From Trachelipus rathkii (Eukaryota; Arthropoda; Malacostraca; Isopoda; Trachelipodidae), in NCBI GenBank assembly GCA_015478945.1, contig JABUQX010088469.1:17501-44174 (forward strand): a stretch of DNA of 26,674 nucleotides, written 5' to 3'. A program made the translations under genes and the position numbers. The notes under the pieces are model-generated. The model was not told the origin of the DNA and made no database searches. It was given only the letters and a program-made list of their open reading frames with translations. Positions 18,128 through 26,674 of the stretch are shown piece by piece. The first letter of the stretch is position 1. Each line of letters begins with the position of its first letter.

Positions 18128-18556
18128 CTCAGTCAGAAAGGTTTTGGGGAGAAAAAGAGATAGAATTGGGAGACGAGAGTTACAGCATTTGAAATGTTTG
18201 GAGGAGAGTAAGGAACGGAGTTGAGCCAGGGTAGAGCGAACATTATTTTACTTGAATATCTAGGAGAGAGAAGGGGAAAAGATGAAGAAGAGAAGAGAGG
18301 GCCACGGAAGAACCATCTCAAATCATAAAATTCTTTCTGTTCTTCTGCTTGTTCATATAGATACTGCATGGGCGAAATCCATGGGTATCGCTAATTGTGC
18401 ATTACGGAGAGAAATTTCCACTATTTTTTTCCTGCCAAATTGAAGCTTTTATAAATGCGTTGTTTTAATAACCTTATCACCGTAGAGATTCAGTGGAATC
18501 ATCTATGGGGGAAAGCAGTGGTCCTTTTTCCCCTTTGTGTGATTGAATCCATCGAG
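18128..18556 (-). pseudogene. ORF Y (right unit 2), broken
   Basis: Minus-strand match from the Ser/Pro-rich tail (stop region CTCAGTCAGAAAGG at about 18128) to the start near 18556, where AATTACCTCGATGG keeps an ATG but alters the overlap. A minus frame at 18133-18369 covers part of it but in a shifted phase. Confidence 0.55.
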
Positions 18557-18965
18557 GTAATTTTTCATTTAGGTCTGTTATCTTCTAAGCCTTCATTGAA
18601 GAAGTAAATATCCACTTTTTCTTGTCCATAACTTTTCTATTCCACTTCTTTTATCAATCAAGTAACGTTTCGGAGACTTGGTATGACTTTGGGTGGTTTC
18701 ATCGATACTACTTGAAAGTGAACTATATTATAGGTATTTTTGTGAAACTTGTGTCAATGTTTAATAAATCTATATTTAATTCTGCTTTTATTTCTTGATA
18801 ATTGGTACTGAATGAATTGCAAGTATATGTCGTCTGGAGATGAATGGAAACGATCGAGTCCTTGTTATCGATATAATTTTTAAAAACTTGGTCCCTTCTT
18901 AGTTTCACTTTGACCGGCCATGAGATTCCTCATTTAAACTTTAAGAATAGCCTACTGAAGGTGTC
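18557..18965 (-). pseudogene. ORF X (right unit 2), broken
   Basis: Minus-strand match; a 61-codon minus frame at 18723-18908 is a mix of true and shifted phases, with only its end (SFTKIPII) being the alternative reading of the HKFHKNTYN region. No intact product. Confidence 0.55.
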
Positions 18966-19345
18966 TACAGTCAGATTATTTTGTATGACACTTATTTGCC
19001 AATTATTATTTAATACTTTAATTTAATTTTTACTAAATAATAAATATCTTATAATAATTCCTGCAATAGAATAAAAAACATTAATTAATCATATCAATTG
19101 TCTCGAAATAGAATGCATGTGTATAGGCCTATTATTCAATCTAGTTTTTTCACGGCATCACAATGGGCGTCTCTAAGAGATCTAACATTTGCGACTCAAT
19201 CGACTAAGGGAAATTGTTGATCAAACCAGTCAACCGCAAGGACAAAACCAAATAAGAGGCAGTTCACATTAGACTCTCTTCTGCCATTCAGTGTCACTAT
19301 CTAACAACATCTAAAATACATTCACTACTAATCAATATAACCGAT
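18966..19345 (-). promoter_or_regulatory. Conserved spacer, inverted (right unit 2)
   Basis: Mirror of the spacer; CTGCAATAG at 19061. More small insertions and deletions than in right unit 1. Confidence 0.35.
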
Positions 19346-20150
19346 AAATATTTAAAACTTTGTGATTCTATTGGTCTCACTTTGGACTGCAGTTATATTC
19401 CTGCATTTCCTTTAGATCTGAGGTTATATCTACTTTCCCTTCCATCAACTATCATCATCTCTGTCTAATTTAATTATTATTGATTAATTATTGATTATTA
19501 TGTATTATATTTTATTATTATTATTTATTATTATTATTATTAATTATCATTATTATTATCTATTATTATTACTTATTGCATCACTATTATTATCATTAAT
19601 TCATCACTATCATCAACTATTTATCATTATCTACTATCATCAATATTATCATTATCATCAAGTGAAATTTTTTTATGTGGTCACATTCTCGTATCTGTTT
19701 GAGATATGGTCAAAGATGGGTTTTTTGGAATAAGTTATCAGGTGAAATTCGTTTTTCAATTATCCTATATTGTGCCCATACCATCCCTAAACTTTAATTT
19801 ACTACCACTGCCGACTCTGTAATTATCTTTTAAAATATCTAAATCTCCTATTCAATACTTTACTCTAAGCAAAAAATTAGATTTTTAATAATTTTTCTTT
19901 GTTATATGTTTGTCGCCTTCTTATGATTTAAACTAGTAAGCCTTGTTTATAGGGTCCCTCATTCCATTTTTATAACTAAGTCTTGTTTATAATCTCCCGT
20001 TATCAATTTTTAGCTGAAGTTATAATTCAGGAGGACGGAAGAAATTCTCCCAGAAGAAATAAAAAGAACAGGATTTCATGATTATACTAAGAATGATAAA
20101 GAGGTTGTTAAAGGAGTAACAAAGGAAGAATGATAGTTTTCAGCAGTTAT
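19346..20150 (-). pseudogene. Pol C-terminus, (ATT)n and integrase remnant (right unit 2)
   Basis: Pol tail to about 19455, triplet repeat about 19460-19660, GPY module to about 19880 with CTACCACTGCCGACTCTG inverse to the VGRGSK-like stretch, then core end near 20050-20130. Broken in all frames. The plus frame at 19491-19733 is a shadow of the ATT run. Confidence 0.65.
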
Positions 20151-20181
20151 TCACTGGTTTTTGGGATAGCCGGCCTTTAAA

Positions 20182-20205
20182 GTTCGATTTCCCTGTGGTC
20201 CCCCA
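20182..20205 (-). other. Candidate primer-binding site, inverted (right arm 2)
   Basis: On the minus strand this copy reads TGGGGGACCACAGGGA followed by AATCGAAC, with AACA-C before it (20206-20210). It is the cleanest version of the stretch after each LTR. The TG...CA LTR ends plus TGG are consistent with a primer site, but the tRNA is not identified. Confidence 0.3.
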
Positions 20206-20206
20206 G

Positions 20207-21209
20207 TGTTACCCTCCTCGTGCAGTATGAGGGGATAAAGCACATTAAAAGGTAGTTTAAAAACGAATTTATCAAAATCTAATTTATCGGCTCTTTATCA
20301 TGATATTGATTAGTTATTGGCATGATGAAAAAAGGCTGCAAAAGTACTATTATCTAACTTAAAAATTAATTATTCAACACAAAGTTCCTCAAAATATGCT
20401 TCCTTTTATGAGATAGCAAATGTGAAAACGAAAAACTTGACCAGTGAACGGCAGATGTATTTCCATATAAGCTCTAGATGTGTGGCTAGCCAGGATTAAG
20501 TGAGAATCAACCCAAAGAGAAAGCTTTAACACGTTATTGACAATCTACAGAGTAATAACCGGCTTTAATAATAATTACATTAATACATTCTTTGGTTGCT
20601 TTGGCTGTGAATTATCAATCGGAATTAATATATAAATTGATAGTTGCCCATTCAATTAAATGCTTTTTTAAATGAAAATAAAATATACGAATACGTGTCA
20701 TTTTTTGGAAGAAAGCTAATGCATCGACTTCAAATCGGTATCAAATTGGGGCCGGGAGCTCAAAAAAAAGAAATTTATAAAGTATTACCTTGATCCCAAT
20801 TGGTCTTCTGTTTTGGAGATTGTTTGGAAGTGAAAATAAAATTAAATTAAGTCCATTGGCTGAGTGTTTATAGAAATCTTAACATATGTAATGGGGTTTT
20901 ATAAAACTAAATGGGTATAAATAACTTCAACTTAAATGGACTGCCTTCGTTATAATCCCTTTATAAAGTATTGATTCAATGAAGTTAATATACAATATTT
21001 TTCGTTAAACCTATTCTGTTTGACACCTGGACCAAGACAATTTTGAATCATTTTTGAGATCGACAAGAGTAACTACGAAAACATCCAAAACGTCTTGAAT
21101 ATGCTAACTCAATATATGGGTAACAGAGTATTCAAATGACAGTCGTTTTTATGGTAACTACAATTTTTAAACTTTGTCCTAAATAAGTTGAATAAAAAAT
21201 AAATTTACA
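20207..21209 (-). repeat. LTR, inverted (right arm 2)
   Basis: Between the primer-site-like stretch and AAATTTACACTGAC at about 21201, a damaged form of AAATTTGACACTAC. About 1 kb. Many changes from the left LTRs; the polypurine tract is altered. Confidence 0.5.
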
Positions 21210-21299
21210 CTGACTTTTTATTACTTCTTTATTAAAACTTAAATAAATGCATTTTATTAAGAATTGAAATTGTTCAACGGAAGAAAAGAAATTATTACG

Positions 21300-21598
21300 T
21301 CTAAACCAGTCAGAAAGTTTTGGGGGAGAAAAGAGTCGAATGTGAACGATGTAGAAATTAAGATGTAAGCGAGCAGGTAGGGAATTACTTGGAATGGAAG
21401 AGAAGGAAAATGAAGAGAGAGGGGCAGAGGGAAAATCTATCCTCAAATTCTCTTTGTAGTCTTATGGAAATCGTCGGAAATGCCTATTTATTAATTTCAA
21501 TCTGTTCTGGGAAGTAAGAATTAAGCTTAATTCCGTAAATTATGAATCATTTATGGAAGCAGTGGTCTTCTGGATCTGGATTGGATTGAGGTCATTTG
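21300..21598 (-). pseudogene. ORF Y (right unit 3), broken
   Basis: Minus-strand match from CCAGTCAGAAAGTTTTGGG (about 21305) to CAGTGGTCTTCTGG (about 21561), then the start region. The acidic run and Ser-rich stretch are shortened by deletions. The minus frame at 21132-21446 crosses the LTR edge in the wrong phase. Confidence 0.5.
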
Positions 21599-21599
21599 T

Positions 21600-21950
21600 G
21601 TATTAAGCATGAGAATAACTCAAATTTATTTGTCTATCAATTCCACTTTTTTTATCACAGTAGTTTCGGAGATTGGTATGATTTGGTGTTCATCAGATAC
21701 TACTTGAAAGTGAACTATATTATAGGTATTTTTGTGAAACTTGTGCAACATTTCTAAATAAATTCTATTTGAAACGCATTTCTTCTTGATATTGGTTATG
21801 AATTGAGATTGGAAAGTTATGTCGTCTGAGAATTATGAAGAATTCTCAAGTCTGTTTGTTATTTTAAAAACTCGGTCCTCCTTTCCTTTAAATTTCTATA
21901 TTGCCGGCGATAGTTCCCTTCATTTAACTTTAAGAATACCTATCTGGGTG
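21600..21950 (-). pseudogene. ORF X (right unit 3), broken
   Basis: Recognisable by GTGTTCATCAGATACTACTT (21688-21707) and TTTTTGTGAAACTTGTGC (about 21730), inverse to the central ORF X codons. Frame lost by small deletions. Confidence 0.55.
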
Positions 21951-22330
21951 TGTAAGTCAGATTTATTGGATGATACGATTGCATTTTATTAATACTTTAA
22001 TTTAATTCTTAATTCAAAATACTAATATTTAATAAAATTCTGCAATAGAAATAAACAATCGACAAATTAATTTATCATATCAATTGTCTCGAATAGAATG
22101 CATGTGTACTTATGGCTAGTTATATTTGCTCTTTCAGCGGCATTCAATGCTCTGCCTAAGAGATTAACCATTTCTGGACTCAATCGATAAAGGAATTTGG
22201 ACATTACCAGCAACCGCAAGACAAACCAAAATAAGAGTAGTGGGTTAGACTCTCTTCTGCCAATAAGTTTTTAACCTACTCTAAACATTACTAAATACAA
22301 TTCACACTAATACAATAACCATAATTTATA
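21951..22330 (-). promoter_or_regulatory. Conserved spacer, inverted (right unit 3)
   Basis: Mirror of the spacer; CTGCAATAG at 22040. Quite degraded. Confidence 0.3.
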
Positions 22331-22890
22331 TAAAACTATATTTCTGAATGGTCCCTGGACTTCTCATCTAATTCCTGCACATTTCCTTTATGATCTGAGG
22401 TTATTTATATCTATTTCCTCCATAATATCATCTCTCTTCTATTATTATAATATTGATATATTATATTAATCATTAGTTATTATTACTATTATGATATTAT
22501 TATTATTCACTAATTATTACATTATTATCAACATCATCACATATGATTCATTATATAATCAATATTATTCATTATATCAATAAATTTATATGTGTCATCT
22601 CGTTCTTTTGGATAGTAGTGTTTTAGGATAATATCAGGTGAGTTTTTTTCATAATCTCATATGGTCAACTAAACCTTATTATCACTAAAATTTAAAAATA
22701 TTTAACTTAAATTAATATTTTATTTGTTTGTGTTCATTGCTTAATTATAATTTATACCATATTATTTTTTAAATCCAATACATTATTAGGTAATATTGGG
22801 GACAAGGATTAGAAAAAAAAGGAACAGATTATAGATAAACAAAGAGTGTTAAGGATAAAAAAGGAGAAGTTTTACAGTATTCCTGTTTGG
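22331..22890 (-). pseudogene. Pol C-terminus, (ATT)n and integrase remnant (right unit 3)
   Basis: Pol tail, a strongly interrupted ATT repeat (about 22438-22590), and a poorly preserved GPY module and core end. It is the least preserved integrase piece and is shorter than in other units. Confidence 0.5.
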
Positions 22891-23530
22891 GATCCGTTAA
22901 GTTGATTGTCCGTTTACGATGAGATGTAAGAGGGTTTAAAAGTTTTAAACTAAAATTCTATATATATTATAGATGATAAAGTTTAAATATATATAGACAA
23001 AAAACGAACCTTGAGTAGCATGTATAATTATTAACCAATAACCGCAAATAAATGGTGGAGTTTGTGGCTATATAAAAAATTAACACATATTTAGTTAAAA
23101 TATGTAAATAAATATATATTATTAATATATTATATTATCAATTTTAATCATGTTAAATAATAGGGGGAGCAAGATAGATATTACAGTGATTATGAAGTAT
23201 GTGTGGTTTGAAAAAGAGCTGTTCACGGATCGAAATGATCATTGGGGGGCAAAATAAAAGTTTTAATTTTTGTTTGAATATTTTGTAAATAATCTACACC
23301 TGGATATTATAGTAAGGTCCGAATAAATGTATAAATCAATTGGGAGGTTTATTTTAAGTATTTATTTAAATAAATGTCAACTTACACAATTGTAATATTT
23401 TTACTGTACAAGAGAATGTATATTTTATGAGAAATACGAAGAATGCTACGAGGACTTCATTAAATTTGTATGCTTAAACAGAGATAAATACTGTTATATA
23501 ACTATAACTTATTTATAAGTTATAAAATAA
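22891..23530 (-). repeat. LTR, inverted (right arm 3), poorly preserved
   Basis: Expected by position between right units 3 and 4. Patches such as AACGAAGTC-like inverses and the ATTTAAATAAAT stretch fit an LTR, but it is some 250 bp shorter than the others and neither end is clear. Confidence 0.35.
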
Positions 23531-23629
23531 TTAACTACTTTTGATTTAACTCTTTAGGAAAAAAATTATATGCAATGAAGTATAAGAGAAATTGAGTAAA
23601 CGGAAGAAAAAAAATAATTATTGAATAAA

Positions 23630-24025
23630 AACCTAAAGCATTTTTGTGGGGAGAAAGAGTAGATATGGACGCTGCGATGCATTGAAATCTGGAGAGGTAA
23701 GAGAGTGGAGAGAGTGAGGAATATTATTGATTAGGGAAAGAAAGAAAGATGAAGAAAGAGAGAGACGGAGGCAGAGGTTAGCATTATTCATAAATTCTTC
23801 TTCCATTTCCTTAGTCTTACTATCTGACAATTTGATTTTGATCCATTATTATAAAATTTTCACAACGCTTCTGGGGAAAGGGGATATTTATGCCTTTTTT
23901 ACTTTTCCGAAAAATAGGGAACATTTATGGGAAGCAGTGCGTAGTTATCTTATGATTGGTTCATTTTTTTCAAGAGACTTATTTTCATTTGTGTATTTAA
24001 TCTCATTTGAGTAGTTATAATCTCA
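23630..24025 (-). pseudogene. ORF Y (right unit 4), broken
   Basis: Minus-strand match from TGTGGGGAGAAAGAG (about 23645) through the inverted Ser-rich region to the CATTTATGGGAAGCAGTG block (about 23922). The minus frame at 23633-23830 and the plus frame at 23727-24014 are not the ancestral reading. Confidence 0.5.
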
Positions 24026-24430
24026 CTTGCATCTTCATTTGCTCCTCTATTCATTCCACTTGTTTATACAGTATTTCGGTGAGATTGGTATGATTTGGTT
24101 TCCTCAGAGACTTATCTATTGAAAAGTGAACATATTATTAAGGTATTTTGATGTGCGAGCGAAGCTTGGTCGCAAGATTTTAAATCCATTTACTATTCTG
24201 GAGAAAACTGCATTTATTTTCTTGATATTGGTTAATGAATGAGATTGAAGTTATGTCGTCTGAGAATAATGGAAGATCGTTAGAAGATAACCACTTTTGG
24301 GGATTTATTTAAACTCGGTCTCCTTTTTCTCTTATGTTCTATCTCAGATTGAGAGCGAGATACCGTGTGAGATTCACTTCATTTAATCTAAGAAATAGGA
24401 CTAGCTGAAGTGTGGTCTACATGTAGATTT
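24026..24430 (-). pseudogene. ORF X (right unit 4), broken
   Basis: Minus-strand match around TTCGGTGAGATTGGTATGAT (about 24075) and TTCTTGATATTGGTTAATGA (about 24219). An insertion reading GATGTGCGAGCGAAGC near 24150 interrupts the HKFHKN part. Confidence 0.5.
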
Positions 24431-24800
24431 TTGTTGGATGATAAACGTTATTTTTGCCATTTTATTTAATACAGTTTATTTTATTCTTTATATTAAATAT
24501 AAATTCTTAATAAAATTCTGCAATAGAGATTACAATCAACCGTACTTATCACTCATTTATAAATGGTCTCGAATATAGTATTGCTGTGTATAGCCTATCT
24601 ATGATTATGCTTCCTTTCAGCGCAAAATTTAACCAATGGGTCCTCCTAAGAGATCTAAATTTTGGACTCAATCGATAAGGAAATTTTTAACAAACGGCAG
24701 TTCAACCGCTAAGCAAACAAATAAGAGCGTCATTAGACTCTCTTTGCCATAGTTTTACACTATCTCACAACTCATTCTTAAAATTACAATTCACACTAAA
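24431..24800 (-). promoter_or_regulatory. Conserved spacer, inverted (right unit 4)
   Basis: Mirror of the spacer; CTGCAATAG at 24518. Degraded, but CCTCCTAAGAGATCTAA at 24643 is preserved. Confidence 0.35.
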
Positions 24801-25330
24801 TACAATAACCATAATCTTTAAAATTCATATTCTGGATGGTCTCCTTGACTCTATTAATATTCCTGCAGCATTTCCTTTAGATCTGAGTGTATATCTATTT
24901 GCCTCCATCAAGTATCATCATCATCTCTATTATTATTATTATTATTATATTATGATGTATTTATTATTATATTATTTATTATTTTATTAATTTTAATATT
25001 ATTATTATACTTCTCTTATTATTAATGATTTAGGGTTTTCACGGTAAGCTATTTTAGGTAGTAATATTTTATCAATATTATCTATCAATATAATAAATAT
25101 CATTATCATCAAGATAAATTTTAATTTATGTTGTAATTCTCGTCTCTCTTGGATAGGTTGATGACGAGTGTTTGCAAGTTATCATGGTGAAATCTTTTTC
25201 ATTGTCCTATATGGTCCTAACCATCTAAACTTTAATTTACTACCCCGGCCAACTCTACAATTATCTTTCTAAAAGAAATAAAGGCTATGTATTGATCAAA
25301 TTCTCTTAAAAAATTTAGATTTTATAATAT
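24801..25330 (-). pseudogene. Pol C-terminus, (ATT)n and integrase GPY module (right unit 4)
   Basis: Pol tail, ATT repeat with gaps (about 24930-25085), then CTACCCCGGCCAACTCTAC (25239-25257), the inverse of the GRVGRG-like codons of the GPY module. Unlike its mirror, unit A, it keeps the normal integrase sequence here. Confidence 0.6.
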
Positions 25331-25795
25331 TTTCCTTTTTTTTATTTTGTCCCTTTTACATATTTACATAAGCTAGTGAGTGGTCTCCAATTTCATTTTA
25401 TTAATCTAGTCTTAGATCTAGTAATCTCCGTTATAATCAAATTTTTTAGCTGAAGTTATTATCTCTGACAAGGGTAATGTTGAATCTCTCCTAACAATAA
25501 ACAAGAAAGGGATTTTTCATTTTATATCTAGAATGATAAGAGGTGGTTAAGGAGTAACATAACAGGAGAGATTAGCTTCACAGTTTATTAAAGATATGCC
25601 ATTATTTAAAGGAGAAGTTAAGGCAATTTGATACTTCTGTCATCCCCTTTCATAATATGATGGATTGAATTGGGATGAAATGTAAGTAGTATGATGAACC
25701 TACACTCTATCAAAACTCACAGAGCTTCTTTAAATATTCTTAGAAATGGAATTGGGTCTCCATTATCGTGTTTATATGGGTTATATATGATGGTT
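25331..25795 (-). pseudogene. Integrase catalytic core, C-terminal half (right arm end)
   Basis: Minus-strand counterpart of 4915-5190. GGAATTGGGTCTCCATTATCG at 25748-25768 is the inverse of the DNGxQF block with the second catalytic Asp. CTTCTTTAAATATTC is the inverse of the KLFKE stretch. The HPQSN and ERSN parts (about 25630-25670) are damaged. Like the left copy it lacks the first Asp and ends at a TA tract. Confidence 0.65.
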
Positions 25796-25880
25796 AATAT
25801 TATGATATAATAATATAATATACTAATATATATATATATATATTATTATATATATAATTTATATAATTATATTTTATTTT
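25796..25880. repeat. (TA)n tract (right arm)
   Basis: Mirror of the TA tract at 4815-4900, between the integrase core and the tail of the non-LTR element. Confidence 0.85.
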
Positions 25881-26674
25881 TTAACCAGTGTCACAAAACA
25901 CTCAGGGCAGAAGGCCTACAAGAGAGGGTTGTTTTCACGCACTCAGAGTAACAACTTAAGCAATTACCAGATTACTACGGATCGCGGCGTTTGCGTGGGG
26001 ATTTTCAGTAGGAAAGGAAGATGGAGGATTCCAGACAAAAATTGGCAGGAAGAAGAGCACGCCGAACTAGCCCTGGATTTGATAACATAATACTAAAAAC
26101 TCGTGGCGCATGACAGAACTAGTTCTACGGAGGCGAACGCAAAGGGGAGTAGAACTTAAAAGGATAGTATGTCGTCCTCGAGCACCTGCTGCTGCGATAC
26201 CTTGAAAAAGAAAAAGAGATAAAGCACCAACATCGCGTCGCGAAGATAGATGGTCAAGTGAACTGTGAAAGTACAGAAAGTTTATAGCCTTTTGGCCTTT
26301 GACTCGATCCTGTCCAAAAGCGTGCGTGAAACCAGAGCCCCCCCAGATAGGAGAGCAGTATCCATACAAGGGCGGATGAGGCCCTTGTATAGCTGGAGTA
26401 ATGAGAAGAGGAAAAAAAGTCTCGCCAGTTAAGACAGAACTGCCCCAGTTTCCTTTGCAGGCCGCCTTAGCCAACCATTGTGATGTGAGGTTTCCGAAAC
26501 ATTTTTTTTGTTTAAATTAAGGCCAAGGATGTTTATAATGTCCGACAGGAGAAGCACCGAGAGAACGTTTTCGAAAGAGATAAGGAAAGGTTGGAAGGTG
26601 TCTTAAGAGAGAGATTTGTAGAAGTAGAAATTAGGCTTTTCAAGAATTGAATTTCACAAGGTTCAGACGGACCC
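25881..26674 (-). pseudogene. Jockey-superfamily non-LTR element, 3' part (copy 2, inverted)
   Basis: Minus-strand copy of the region from about 4029 to the element's 3' end. A single minus frame at 26067-26474 (135 codons) spans most of the C-terminal region: AKAACK at its start, IWGGSGFTHAF, and LSSRRDVGALSLFLF. The left copy needs two frames for the same blocks and has lost the Trp of WGG. The RT domain lies beyond the window edge. It is a fragment of a former ORF2 and not a separate gene; the ATG is incidental. Confidence 0.75.

Larger units (their letters stand above)
15483..25795 (-). mobile_element. Inverted tandem array of deleted Ty3/gypsy units (right arm)
   Basis: Read on the minus strand, this is the same series of units as in the left arm, in mirror order: four ORF X regions (near 15.8, 18.75, 21.7 and 24.15 kb), four triplet repeats (ATT on the plus strand), and three LTRs. 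Small insertions and deletions are denser than in units A-C, so almost no reading frame survives. Confidence 0.85.
4029..26674. repeat. Giant imperfect inverted repeat, arms about 11.4 and 11.2 kb
   Basis: Left-arm features recur in mirror order on the right. The (GAT/AAT)n tracts at 5.6, 8.6, 11.5 kb pair with 25.0, 22.5, 19.5 kb; the last right-arm tract, at 16.5 kb, lacks a left partner. The integrase block at 4925 pairs with 25768, and the non-LTR tail at 4100-4260 pairs with 26400-26570. The last bases of the window pair with about 4029, so the repeat continues past the right edge. The axis lies near 15460 with a spacer of about 33 bp. Arms differ by many 1-3 base insertions or deletions and by two larger segments. 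Confidence 0.92.

Noticed and set aside
4905..25795. CRISPR-like or satellite array
   Set aside because: The repeat period is about 3 kb and the units contain LTR retrotransposon parts, so it is a retroelement array and not a CRISPR or a short satellite.

Overview
The window is AT-rich eukaryotic repeat DNA: long (TA)n, (CT)n, (AAT)n and poly-T runs, a Jockey-superfamily non-LTR retrotransposon, and Ty3/gypsy LTR-retrotransposon pieces. There are no bacterial-style genes, tRNAs, rRNAs or CRISPR arrays. The element types and the microsatellite load suggest an arthropod, perhaps a crustacean, but nothing here fixes the species. I see no intact host gene.

Layout: 1-1900 is AT-rich DNA with a perfect 112-bp tandem duplication and several simple repeats. 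1921-4805 is a frame-broken plus-strand non-LTR element (endonuclease, reverse transcriptase, C-terminal part, poly-A). A short piece of Ty3/gypsy RNase H sits inside its endonuclease region. 4905-15449 is a head-to-tail array of about 2.95-kb units, three complete and one partial. Each unit reads: integrase C-terminal remnant, (GAT/AAT)n, a conserved spacer with a splice-acceptor-like site, ORF X, ORF Y, polypurine tract, LTR of about 0.85-0.9 kb. The next unit starts directly at integrase, with no gag, protease or RT between. I read this as an internally deleted gypsy element repeated in tandem with shared LTRs.

At about 15460 the sequence turns back on itself. 15483-25795 is the inverted copy of the array, and 25880-26674 is the inverted copy of the 3' part of the non-LTR element. 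The window therefore holds a near-palindrome of about 22.6 kb (4029-26674, open at the right edge) with a central spacer of about 33 bp. The arms differ mostly by small insertions and deletions plus at least two arm-specific segments (5177-5415 and 14041-14487). It could be a real inverted duplication or a fold-back (chimeric) long-read or assembly artefact; sequence alone does not decide.

The least familiar coding content is the ORF X / ORF Y pair. It lies in the position of a retroelement third gene, overlaps as TGATG in all three left-arm units, and follows a conserved acceptor-like CAG. I do not recognise either protein family.
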